Assembly: GCA_964585545.1 (NCBI GenBank)
Contig: CAZPDT010000010.1
Coordinates: 1 to 64,000, forward strand
DNA from: Brumimicrobium sp964585545
GTDB lineage: Bacteria; Bacteroidota; Bacteroidia; Flavobacteriales_D; Crocinitomicaceae
DNA length: 64,000 bases
Direction: 5' to 3'
The notes under the pieces are model-generated. The model was not told the origin of the DNA and searched no databases. It saw only the letters and a program-made list of their open reading frames with translations. Below are positions 8,352 to 17,390 of this stretch, one piece after another. Position 1 is the stretch's first letter. Every line of letters begins with the position of its first letter. Made by a program: the position numbers and the translations under genes.

Positions 8352-9872
8352 ATGCGACAATTTATTCTTCCTTTTATAATATTATTTGGCACATTCTACT
8401 CAATAAGTCAAACATCAATATACCATCCTTTTCCCGATAGTGATGCCGTTTGGAACTTTCACTATCATGCTTATTGCTTTTACAACGGAGATGGAGATGA
8501 TAATTACTCTATTGTAATGACAGGAGATACACTCATCAATGGAGAAAATTACCATCAATTGAAAACTCCTTTTATTGAATCATACTCAACCGGTAATTGT
8601 GGTTATAATCAGATTGGTTATAGAGGTGCTATAAGAGAAGATGTCGTTGAAAAAAAGGTGTATTACGTTCCTCCTGCATCAACTTCTGAAGAATTGCTCT
8701 ACGATTTCAATTTGGAGGTTGGAGATACCGTTAAAGGGTATATTAATACATCTCTAATGCCCGATGATGTTGACGTTGTTCTCTCAATCGACTCTGTGTT
8801 GGTAGGCAGTACTTACCGAAAAAGATGGAACATCAATAATTGTTATGGAATTTCCATTATTGAGGGGGTCGGCTCAACCTATGGACTATTTATGCCTTCT
8901 CCTGGATGCACACCAGATCAAGCCAGCTTTTCACTCACCTGCCTCCAACAAAATGGACAACCATTGTATCCCGACACTTTATCGGTATGTGAGCCCATTC
9001 TACAAAAAAGAACAATTGATCATTTCAATTACTCCGATTCAAGATGGTATGTGGCAGATAGTTATGCTGATGCTGATATAGAACATCCTAGTTTTGTTTC
9101 AACAAAAACCACCATTTATGGGTATAAAGGAGACTCCATAATCAATGGTGAAAGGTGGTGGAAAATATACGCTACCGAAGATAAGTTTTTCCAAAATAAC
9201 CTTAAATATCTTGGATTGACCCGATCAGAAGATGGCGGCGTGTTTTATTTAGATACCTTAAATCAATTGGACACCCTATACAATTTTAACTTAGAAGTTG
9301 GCGATAGTGCTTATTTTAAATTAAACGGAACACCGCAATGGATTAATGTAGTTGATGTAGACAGTGTCCTGCTCGATGATGGCGCTTATTATAAGCGAAT
9401 TAAATTTGATGAGCCCCAAGACCTTTCATTCTTTAGTGACCTTAATGAAGTATGGATTGAAGATGTAGGAAGCATTCACGGACCATTATTTACAAATGCA
9501 CCACATAAGTTCAGTAACGAAATCCCCGATTCTTTAATTCTTACTTGCTCTTTTTCTAACAATAGATATGTTTGGAAACATCCTTCCTATGCCAATTGCT
9601 ATATCCGTAATGTTTTAAGTATCCAAGAACTAGAAAATGAAGCCTATAAAGTGTACCCCAACCCTTTTTCAGATGAGATTCATATTGAAAAACCAGGTGT
9701 AAATGAAATACAGCTTACAATTACAAACAGCATTGGAAAGGTGGTGCATAAACTTGAAATCGATAATGCACAAACAACAATCGATTTATCGACATTGGAT
9801 GCTGGTATTTATATCCTTAAAATGCAGAATGAATCATATACATCAACCCTAAAAATAATTAAAGAGCGGTAG
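8352..9872 (+). CDS. type IX-secreted protein with tandem domains
   Basis: I start at the ATG at 8352, which gives a clean signal peptide (MRQFILPFIILFG...SQ) and 506 residues; an upstream in-frame ATG at 8226 would add a non-signal extension encoded by the heptamer repeat. The body contains two related units of about 200 residues sharing the motifs LINGE/IINGE, YxFNLEVGD and SIDSVL/DVDSVL, evidently an internal duplication. The C-terminal 70 residues (YKVYPNPFSDEI...GIYILKM) form a type A sorting domain for export by the type IX system and attachment to the cell surface. Function of the repeated units is unknown. Confidence 0.85.
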   Translation: MRQFILPFIILFGTFYSISQTSIYHPFPDSDAVWNFHYHAYCFYNGDGDDNYSIVMTGDTLINGENYHQLKTPFIESYSTGNCGYNQIGYRGAIREDVVEKKVYYVPPASTSEELLYDFNLEVGDTVKGYINTSLMPDDVDVVLSIDSVLVGSTYRKRWNINNCYGISIIEGVGSTYGLFMPSPGCTPDQASFSLTCLQQNGQPLYPDTLSVCEPILQKRTIDHFNYSDSRWYVADSYADADIEHPSFVSTKTTIYGYKGDSIINGERWWKIYATEDKFFQNNLKYLGLTRSEDGGVFYLDTLNQLDTLYNFNLEVGDSAYFKLNGTPQWINVVDVDSVLLDDGAYYKRIKFDEPQDLSFFSDLNEVWIEDVGSIHGPLFTNAPHKFSNEIPDSLILTCSFSNNRYVWKHPSYANCYIRNVLSIQELENEAYKVYPNPFSDEIHIEKPGVNEIQLTITNSIGKVVHKLEIDNAQTTIDLSTLDAGIYILKMQNESYTSTLKIIKER

Positions 9873-9901
9873 TATACTGTTTTATGCTTATACAGTAAAG
9901 A

Positions 9902-11908
9902 TTAACCCTTCTTATCAAAAATCACAACCACCTTATTAAAATCCGCAGCAGCATTAATTACACGCTGATAATCTTCAAAAACAGCAACTGGGAAAATAAT
10001 ATCTTTATACAACTCAGAAATGGTAATGGTCACTTTATTTCCTTCTCGTGTGTATTCCGACTTGAACCTCATGGTTTGTTCTCCGTCTTCGTTTTCATAC
10101 GATTCATCAATATTGAGTTTATCAAGATTCTCTGCTGTATAGCCGTCTGGGATTGTAAAAACAATAGTACGATAATAGTGTCGTGCAAAATACTCTTCTA
10201 CAGGGAGCTTTCTGTCCTTTTTAGAATACATTTCCATTTGTGGTCCGATAAGCTCTCCTACTTTAAACAAGTAATTTTCGCGTGCTTTCTCAAAAAACTT
10301 ATCCGATTGAAGTATCCCTTTTGAAGTTACAGGGGCAAGTCCATATGAAGCAACATTAAGGTTATTCACTTCCAATTCTTTTACTTCTCCATCTTCATCG
10401 AGGAATGTCAACATCGATTCTTCAGTTTCTTTTTTGTCTTCTTTATCATCAATTTCCTCAAAGAACGGCTGAATATATTGTGCTTTATATCCACTTACAC
10501 TATGGTAAACATCATATTCTGTATCGGTAAATCCTTGTTGATTAAAGTCTACATTAACCCTTAAAGTATCCCCAGAGTTCTTATAATCATTTTGAGGAAT
10601 AAATTGAGTATGTCCTACTCCATAGCTGTCCCCTGCAATTTCAACACGTTTTATAAATAAACCATAATTATTAATGTATTCAAAGTCGGGAAAACCAAGA
10701 CGATCATAATATTTTGGTGTCATATAATCATCGATTTCAGGGAAATAGATAATGAATTTATTCGCAAATTTCCAGTTTTCAAATTTTGGGTCAAACTTAA
10801 AATCAAAGCGATTGGAAGTAAGACCTATTTGATGTTTAATATCATAATGGTCAAATATTTGACTAAATAAAATCATGGCTCTATTCACAGAAAAAATTTG
10901 AGCATCCCACAGTTCTTCCATTTCTATATCACCAGAAATGCTTGCATCGATAATCCGAACATGAGATTTTACATATTCTTCAATTGTCCTTATGGTTTGA
11001 CGTTCTGTTGCTTTTTTGGGCACATCCACTTTTTTTGCGATTTTTTTGGAAAATTTCAAATCCTTCTTGCTTACTTCTTCTTGATAGCGTTTGTAAACCA
11101 TTTTCGACAATTCACCATAATTAAAAAGATCCTTAGCACTTGTCGCATAATTCTGTGTCAATTTATATCCAAAATAAATCAATTCAGCGTTGTATGCAGA
11201 AGAACGTTCAGAGGCTAAAGCGGGAACACTATCGTAGTGAATATACCATCTCGATTTCTCCTTTTCTGCGATTGCTTCCGAGGTATCAGATACAAATTCT
11301 TTATCGTCATTATAGATTTTAAATGCCATATCAAGGCGATAAGGTGTGATCATTTCATAATCGAAATTCATCTGGAGCGAACCATATTGTATGCTGTGTA
11401 AACTTCCATTGTATTTTGGGGAGCGGTCGTACATATAAATATACTCAATCTCTGACCCCTTATCAATTCCTTCCAATGCAAAATATCGGTATTTGCGCTC
11501 CGTTTCCTCGTCCATGCCCTCCTTGATGTCTTCTTTACGAAGAACAATAACATCGCCCTTACTGTTAATTACACGAGCTTTCTCGATAAGATACGCCTTG
11601 TCTTCAAACACTGGAAGATACAGTTTATTGAATTGCTCAATCCCGCGATCTGTAAATACTTTTACACGTCTGTGGACCAAAACATATTCTCTAAGGGATC
11701 CATCCTCTTCATCAAAAAGCTCATGGCTTTCATAATTTTTGAGGTACGCCAGTGCAACGTTTGTATCTTTGGTTGTATAATCGGATAATTCTGGAGAGGC
11801 TTCCCAATCATAACCACTGCGTTCAGGTTGATTTTTGGCAAAGAGCGACCCACTGCTTATGTACATTAAGCAAATTAGGACAATTGTGTAATTAATTCTG
11901 TTCATCAT
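9902..11908 (-). CDS. DUF3857 protein, cysteine-free transglutaminase-like paralogue
   Basis: The 668-residue secreted protein (signal ending SLFA) follows the DUF3857 plan: an N-terminal beta domain, a central helical region matching the transglutaminase-like core in position, and a C-terminal beta domain (YRTIVFTIPDGY). The only cysteine is in the signal peptide, so the mature protein cannot be a thiol transglutaminase or protease; no GDCxD motif is present. Its start overlaps the end of the active paralogue by 17 bases, making it the third gene of a translationally coupled operon. It may be a structural partner or pseudo-enzyme. Confidence 0.8.
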   Translation of the reverse strand: MMNRINYTIVLICLMYISSGSLFAKNQPERSGYDWEASPELSDYTTKDTNVALAYLKNYESHELFDEEDGSLREYVLVHRRVKVFTDRGIEQFNKLYLPVFEDKAYLIEKARVINSKGDVIVLRKEDIKEGMDEETERKYRYFALEGIDKGSEIEYIYMYDRSPKYNGSLHSIQYGSLQMNFDYEMITPYRLDMAFKIYNDDKEFVSDTSEAIAEKEKSRWYIHYDSVPALASERSSAYNAELIYFGYKLTQNYATSAKDLFNYGELSKMVYKRYQEEVSKKDLKFSKKIAKKVDVPKKATERQTIRTIEEYVKSHVRIIDASISGDIEMEELWDAQIFSVNRAMILFSQIFDHYDIKHQIGLTSNRFDFKFDPKFENWKFANKFIIYFPEIDDYMTPKYYDRLGFPDFEYINNYGLFIKRVEIAGDSYGVGHTQFIPQNDYKNSGDTLRVNVDFNQQGFTDTEYDVYHSVSGYKAQYIQPFFEEIDDKEDKKETEESMLTFLDEDGEVKELEVNNLNVASYGLAPVTSKGILQSDKFFEKARENYLFKVGELIGPQMEMYSKKDRKLPVEEYFARHYYRTIVFTIPDGYTAENLDKLNIDESYENEDGEQTMRFKSEYTREGNKVTITISELYKDIIFPVAVFEDYQRVINAAADFNKVVVIFDKKG

Positions 11909-13847
11909 GTTCTTTTTTCTTTAAAACTATAGTTTCTTTATAGGCGCTTTTCATTTTTTTTCCCATTTCTACGATCTTAGGAATACGGTCTAAATCAAGT
12001 GTTATATAATCCAATACCAAGTCGAAATTGTACGTAATTTCTCCAGGAACGTCAACATTGTAATCGATAATGACGTGGAAGTCATCCCCGCCATCAAAGA
12101 AAAGATTTTCAGGAACATAGTCCAGCTTATACCCTTCAGGGATAACTAAAGTAAATGCGTATTTTGATGTGCTTGCATAGCGCTCCTTAACACCTCTTTT
12201 TCTGTCTTTCACCTCGTAAGGTGAGAAAAAACTTTCCAATGGCTCGAGGTTCATATTGACATAAATTTCATTGTCTGTTTTGTTAATATAACTCGGTATA
12301 GAGAAGGTGTAGTTATACTGAAGTAAATTTCCATCCTTACTTATGCTGTAATTTTCCAACTTGTATTTGTTGTTTCCTTTCTTAGTAATGGATTCAACCT
12401 GTGATTTTTTCTTCTTTTCGTTGGACACTCTGCTGAGAAGGTATTTATAATCCACAGCGTAATAACCCGTCATTGATAACTTCCCTTCTCCTATCAACTC
12501 TTCATCCTCAATATGTGCACGAAGATGGTCAGTCATCCTTGTTTTATCTGCTGATAAAACGGGTACATCAACAATTTCGTAGCTGTCTCCCCGACTAATC
12601 AACGCTTCTTTTCCCTGAATAAAATCAGTGGGATAACCAAAAGCCACTTGACTATCAGTTGCATCTAAAAAAATATATTGATTTGTTTTCTTATTAAAAT
12701 AGGCAGCAATCATGTGATTATCAATAACAGGACTTGGCAGTTCTTCATACTTATACGGAATGTCTCGCGTACCAATCCAAACACGATGGGCGTTAATGCC
12801 TTGCATTTCTAACAATTGTATAATTAGTGTAGACATGTCTTTACAATCTCCATATCTCCTACTCATAACCAAACTTGGGTCACGTGGGATAAACCCTCCC
12901 AAACCGTCTTCTATAGCAATGTATTTGATGTTCCCTTGCACCCATTGAAAAACTTTCTTTACTTTTTCCAGTTCTGTATCGTCAGGTGAAATGATTTTTT
13001 CAATAATTTCCTTTAACTCTTCCTCACTCTTACAACCCACCTGACTTATCATTGAAGCGTACCAATTGTACAAATCCTGAACATTTTCTAAAACACCTAC
13101 TTTCTCTCCATTTTCATTATAGTAATAATTGATTCTGCTAACACAGTGGGGAATAAAGTATCTAGAGTTTAGGCTTGAAGGTTCAGATTTATAAATATCG
13201 ACAGTGTCCTTCTTCCAACTATAAATCGTTTTATTACGGCGACTTGTTTTTGTGTAATTCACAGCCGTAGAGTCCATATTAAAGTAAACTGTACTCAACT
13301 TAATTCCATCATCAACTGTTATTGTCAATGATTTATTCAGTGTTGGATAACCTGCACCAAAAAACTCAGAAAAACTCAAATGAGGATCTGTCAATTCTTT
13401 GGTGTATGCCATTTTAATGATGCTCTCTTCCTTAAGTCCTTCATAAGAGAAAGATGTAACAATACCGTCATCGTAAAAAACTTCCTCTGATATTGCTTCT
13501 TCAGTATTGAATTCACGTACCTTTTTCTTTTTATATCTGTCTTTGTCTTTTTTCTTATTTAAAGCATACGCTTCCTTATCCAATAAGCGTTCGAAATAAG
13601 AGGAATAAATCTGATTGTCTTTAAAAAGTCCGGCACGGTCACTCGTTAAATATATACTGCGTTCTACAGATTTAATGATGCGGATCCCTTTTTCTTTATC
13701 ATGGGAAATATCAACATGAGTTTGATCTTGAATCACAACATAGTCGTATTCTGGATATAACTTTTTCAAATCTTGCAATTCACTGGGGTTTTGCGCCCAT
13801 GAAAAACAAGTAAATAAAATTACAAACAGCGTGAAGGTTACTCTCAT
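11892..13847 (-). CDS. DUF3857 and transglutaminase-domain protein, catalytic residues present
   Basis: The 651-residue protein has a signal peptide (FSWAQ), an N-terminal DUF3857 domain to about 250, and a transglutaminase-like core. The core shows YGDCKD (Cys335), DNHMI (His378) and FLDATD (Asp395), the Cys-His-Asp triad in the expected order. A C-terminal beta-rich domain follows. Members of this fold form or cleave peptide bonds; the substrate here is unknown but must be periplasmic or surface-exposed. It overlaps its upstream neighbour by ATGA and its downstream paralogue by 17 bases, so the three are made together. Confidence 0.85.
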   Translation of the reverse strand: MRVTFTLFVILFTCFSWAQNPSELQDLKKLYPEYDYVVIQDQTHVDISHDKEKGIRIIKSVERSIYLTSDRAGLFKDNQIYSSYFERLLDKEAYALNKKKDKDRYKKKKVREFNTEEAISEEVFYDDGIVTSFSYEGLKEESIIKMAYTKELTDPHLSFSEFFGAGYPTLNKSLTITVDDGIKLSTVYFNMDSTAVNYTKTSRRNKTIYSWKKDTVDIYKSEPSSLNSRYFIPHCVSRINYYYNENGEKVGVLENVQDLYNWYASMISQVGCKSEEELKEIIEKIISPDDTELEKVKKVFQWVQGNIKYIAIEDGLGGFIPRDPSLVMSRRYGDCKDMSTLIIQLLEMQGINAHRVWIGTRDIPYKYEELPSPVIDNHMIAAYFNKKTNQYIFLDATDSQVAFGYPTDFIQGKEALISRGDSYEIVDVPVLSADKTRMTDHLRAHIEDEELIGEGKLSMTGYYAVDYKYLLSRVSNEKKKKSQVESITKKGNNKYKLENYSISKDGNLLQYNYTFSIPSYINKTDNEIYVNMNLEPLESFFSPYEVKDRKRGVKERYASTSKYAFTLVIPEGYKLDYVPENLFFDGGDDFHVIIDYNVDVPGEITYNFDLVLDYITLDLDRIPKIVEMGKKMKSAYKETIVLKKKEHDEQN

Positions 13848-16800
13848 TTCTTTTCTATTGCAATAATATTCCCATTGACATAGGTTAACACCCTATCAAT
13901 TTTTCCATCTTTGTTATAATAAATTAATTGACCGTGGAGTTTATTTAAAACATAATTGCCTTCTGTATGTTTTTTCCCGTTTTCATAATAAGTTGTGAAA
14001 ACACCAGTTAAACCATCACTTTTATATTGTCCTTTAGACTGAACTGTTCCATCTCGGTAATAGCTTGTAAAAGGTCCTTCTCGCTCATCGTTTTTATATA
14101 TGATATCCTCCGCCAACTGACCATTGTCATAATACTTCTTATACGGTCCTTCAAACCATCCCTTATTGACTGAGAATACACGCGCTTTTTTTCCATTTGG
14201 CCAATAGGTTGTAATATCTGCCGTTTCATTTTTCATCTCTTTGGTTACCTCCTTACCTTCTTTGTTGATGAAGGTATAGCTTTCGATATAGCCATAATTG
14301 TACATCCTTTTGTGGTCTTGTTTTTTGCCTACATAATAAAAAACTTCTCCATGTTTGTCTCCATACGAATAATTGGCTTTAAAATCTAAATCACCTTTAT
14401 CATTATAAGTCATATAAGCTCCATTGAGGTCACCATACACATAATTTGAGACACGAATCAATATGCCGTCTTCATTGTAATATTTCCACTCGCCATTTCT
14501 TTCTCCATCTGCATATTTCCCTTCAGAAGCAAGTTGTCCATTGGGGTGGTATGTTTTCCAAAGGCCTTCCTTATCACCATCAAAAACTTTCCCCTTAGCT
14601 TCAAGTGTGCCATCGGGAAAATAAAAAACCTGATCACCATGGTATTTGTTATTGTAAACATCTACTGTCATAAAATCAGGACAACTTTTACATCTTTTCA
14701 AATTCACTTTGCGTTTTCCCGGTTTCTGAAAAATAGTATCGATGGCTATTCCTGCTGTATCATAATAAATTTTAAATCGACTGAGCCCATCCTTATAATA
14801 GTTTGATCCAATTGGATTTCCAACCACATCGTAATCGGTGCTGAAGCCCTGAAGCTCTGATCCACTAAAAAATTTAGACGTTTTCAAAGTTCCATCCCTA
14901 TAGTATGTTCGCCAAGGTCCATCATCTTGTCCATCTTTAACAAAGCCTTGACTATACAGTTGTCCACTATTGTAACGATTACTGTAATACCCTTGAGCAT
15001 TTCCGTCCTCATCGTAGGCATAGCTTATCTCTACCTCTCCATCAGGAAAATAGGACTTAAACTCACCTACTTGTTTGCCATTCTTATAGTTTTTGGTGCT
15101 TTTCAAAGCTCCGTTGTATCTGTAAAACTTCCACTCTCCATCACGTCCGTCCTTATTGAACTGACCTTCAGTGCTTTTTATTCCATTTTGATAATAGCTT
15201 ATGTATTTAAGTTGACCTCTTTTCCGTTCGCCTTGAGAAAGTATTTCTCCCTTTTCATTATAGAATTTATAAGCATCCACCACACCTTTATTAAAAGAAT
15301 GTTCTGAAAGTTTCCATCCGCCTTTAGTGTATTCCACTTCTTGGCCATTTTCCTTCCCTTTTTCATCAAAATTTTGTTCCTTACTCTTGTTTCCGTTTCT
15401 ATAATAATACTCCCACGCTCCAATTTTATTGCCTTCTTTGTATAATCCTTTTGCTAAGATTTGTCCATTTCGGAAGTAACTTATGTATTCTCCGTCTCGT
15501 TTATTGTCAACATAGTTTTCTACATAGCTTATCTCTCCCGATTTAAAGTAAGTAATCTTTTCCCCTTGCAAATCACCATCCTTAAATGTTCCTGTTTGGT
15601 AGGTTTCACCAGAATCATAAAGAGATTTAAAATCACCGTTTGCTTTTCCTTCTACTACATCATACTTCCTATCAATTGTTCCAATAGGGTGATAAATATA
15701 TAACTTACCCGATCCAACATCTCCATTATCATAGGGCAGTTTCTTTGTCAAAACACCATTGTTATAAATAGAGACTATTCCATTTATTTTCCCGTCTTTA
15801 AAAGGAATTTTTAATCGCAATAACCCGTTGGTTTGATACATATATGAAGTATCTACCCCTTCACCATCTTCCATCCTTTGCTTTTCTTTCAATCTGCCAT
15901 TGGGATGGTAATATCTCCATATTCCATCTTTTTTACCCGCTTTATTGTACGAGCCTTCTGCTGTTTTTCGTCCAGAAAGACCATAGAAGGTAATGTCACC
16001 TACGATTTTTTGTCCATTATCCTTTAATTCAAAGTTTCCTAATCCATTGATGTAATGTTTTTTATTGTTCCGTTCCACCCTTGTTTTTCCAAACCCCAAG
16101 AATGAAAGATCAGCTTCCTTACTGTTTTCTGTAAGATAATTGTTTGTCCATACATAAGCCGCTTTTAAATCTTTGCTTTTTTTCTCAATGATTTTTTGCA
16201 ACTTCTCATTCTCAGCATAAGCACAAATAAAATAACTAAACCCTTCAAATTGTTTGTCATCTATTAGAGCAACATAAAATTTCCCATAATGCTGATACCA
16301 ATAATCATTTTCGTCTCCTCCTTGCTCTTTCAACTGCGTGGCAATAAGATGCAATTGTTTTACCAATGGAACTTCAAGCTTACTTGGTGTTTTATACTTC
16401 GAACGAAGTGCTACATAATTATGTACCAATTGATCTATGGCTGTGTAGTCACTATTCCCTCCCAAGTCAAGCCCATTTGAACCAGAAAAATCTTTATCTG
16501 TCCAATATTTTGAGCTTGCCATATAATCTCCTTGACGCAATACTTCGAAATTGTTACGCCGTTCTGCGGAATGCAGCAAATATCTTCCCAAAGCCATTAA
16601 CCCTTTTGAGGTTTGCTTTTCGGCAAAAGCCAAACGTGCCATTGCCAAATGTACCCGATCATAAAACGGATTAATCTCAATCGTTTTTTTGAATGTAGAA
16701 TAGGCTTCTTTTGTGTCTCCTTCAAGCAATTGCGATGTGCCAAGATTGTACCATAAAGAATAGTTCATAGGATATTCCTTCAGGATACTTTTATACATCT

Positions 16801-17170
16801 CTTGCGCTTTATCGTATTCCTCCAATTGATCAAGTGCCGTTCCATAATTCAAATAAAAATCTGTAGGCAAGTCATGTCTAAAATACCAATACTTATCACC
16901 CACATCTTTTACCTCTTGGTACTTCTCAAGGTTCACTAATGAAGCCATTTTCATGTGTATGGCATAACGAAAGAATAAAGAATCCCCAGGATAAACTTTG
17001 TTAAATTGCTCTATAGCCTTCTGGTATTCCCCGTCTTTATAAAACTCCTCTCCTTTTACCAATACATCTAGGGAAGGCTCATACTCTAATTGTTCTTGCC
17101 CTAATGTTATCGTACCAATTAAACAGCACATTGTTGTTATGATAAATCGTTTAAAAGATAAAATTTTCAT
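13844..17170 (-). CDS. giant TPR and YwqK/MORN-2 repeat protein
   Basis: An 1108-residue secreted protein: signal peptide (about 1-24), TPR-type helices to about 240 (for example YSLWYNLGTSQLLEGDTKEAY), a linker, and from about 375 to the end some 25-30 repeats of about 23 residues with the pattern G-x-W/x-x-Y-Y-x-x-G (GIWRYYHPNG, GAWEYYYRNG, GEWKFYRYNG). These are YwqK/MORN-2 repeats, likely an elongated beta structure. The middle contains a lone C-x2-C (RCKSCPDF). Known examples are loosely labelled antitoxins; no toxin gene is here. First gene of the operon with the two DUF3857 genes, overlapping the next by four bases. Confidence 0.85.
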   Translation of the reverse strand: MKILSFKRFIITTMCCLIGTITLGQEQLEYEPSLDVLVKGEEFYKDGEYQKAIEQFNKVYPGDSLFFRYAIHMKMASLVNLEKYQEVKDVGDKYWYFRHDLPTDFYLNYGTALDQLEEYDKAQEMYKSILKEYPMNYSLWYNLGTSQLLEGDTKEAYSTFKKTIEINPFYDRVHLAMARLAFAEKQTSKGLMALGRYLLHSAERRNNFEVLRQGDYMASSKYWTDKDFSGSNGLDLGGNSDYTAIDQLVHNYVALRSKYKTPSKLEVPLVKQLHLIATQLKEQGGDENDYWYQHYGKFYVALIDDKQFEGFSYFICAYAENEKLQKIIEKKSKDLKAAYVWTNNYLTENSKEADLSFLGFGKTRVERNNKKHYINGLGNFELKDNGQKIVGDITFYGLSGRKTAEGSYNKAGKKDGIWRYYHPNGRLKEKQRMEDGEGVDTSYMYQTNGLLRLKIPFKDGKINGIVSIYNNGVLTKKLPYDNGDVGSGKLYIYHPIGTIDRKYDVVEGKANGDFKSLYDSGETYQTGTFKDGDLQGEKITYFKSGEISYVENYVDNKRDGEYISYFRNGQILAKGLYKEGNKIGAWEYYYRNGNKSKEQNFDEKGKENGQEVEYTKGGWKLSEHSFNKGVVDAYKFYNEKGEILSQGERKRGQLKYISYYQNGIKSTEGQFNKDGRDGEWKFYRYNGALKSTKNYKNGKQVGEFKSYFPDGEVEISYAYDEDGNAQGYYSNRYNSGQLYSQGFVKDGQDDGPWRTYYRDGTLKTSKFFSGSELQGFSTDYDVVGNPIGSNYYKDGLSRFKIYYDTAGIAIDTIFQKPGKRKVNLKRCKSCPDFMTVDVYNNKYHGDQVFYFPDGTLEAKGKVFDGDKEGLWKTYHPNGQLASEGKYADGERNGEWKYYNEDGILIRVSNYVYGDLNGAYMTYNDKGDLDFKANYSYGDKHGEVFYYVGKKQDHKRMYNYGYIESYTFINKEGKEVTKEMKNETADITTYWPNGKKARVFSVNKGWFEGPYKKYYDNGQLAEDIIYKNDEREGPFTSYYRDGTVQSKGQYKSDGLTGVFTTYYENGKKHTEGNYVLNKLHGQLIYYNKDGKIDRVLTYVNGNIIAIEKK

Positions 17171-17190
17171 AGAATTTAATTTAAGCTATT

Positions 17191-17219
17191 CAAAATTAAT
17201 AAATTTTAACCCAAACCAA
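17191..17219 (-). promoter_or_regulatory. promoter of the TPR/YwqK-transglutaminase operon
   Basis: Read on the minus strand: TTG (17219-17217), 18 bases, TAATTTTG (17198-17191), matching the Bacteroidetes TTG-N17-23-TAnnTTTG consensus. It lies about 20 bases from the operon's first ATG at 17170, leaving a very short leader. Confidence 0.65.
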
Positions 17220-17390
17220 GACTTTTTTAAGATTCTTCTTCATTTCATTGAAAAATGAACCCTTATTGCACTGAAATTTTAATTTATTCAACGTTTTTAC
17301 ACTCAAAAAAATGATTACATTCGCTCCAAAGTGAGGTGTTTTGAATTTAAAAAATTATCAATACAATTACGAATACTCGTGAAACCTTAT

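Noticed and set aside
9875..9897. Bidirectional terminator between the convergent genes (TACTGT...ACAGTA)
   Set aside because: Only six paired bases, an 11-base loop and no T run on either side.
13844..17170. Toxin-antitoxin system, suggested by the antitoxin label of YwqK repeats
   Set aside because: The protein is secreted and 1108 residues long, and the partners are DUF3857 proteins; no toxin-like gene is present.
17331..17390. GTG start for the first phosphatase gene
   Set aside because: It would place 20 basic residues before a perfect signal peptide beginning at 17391.
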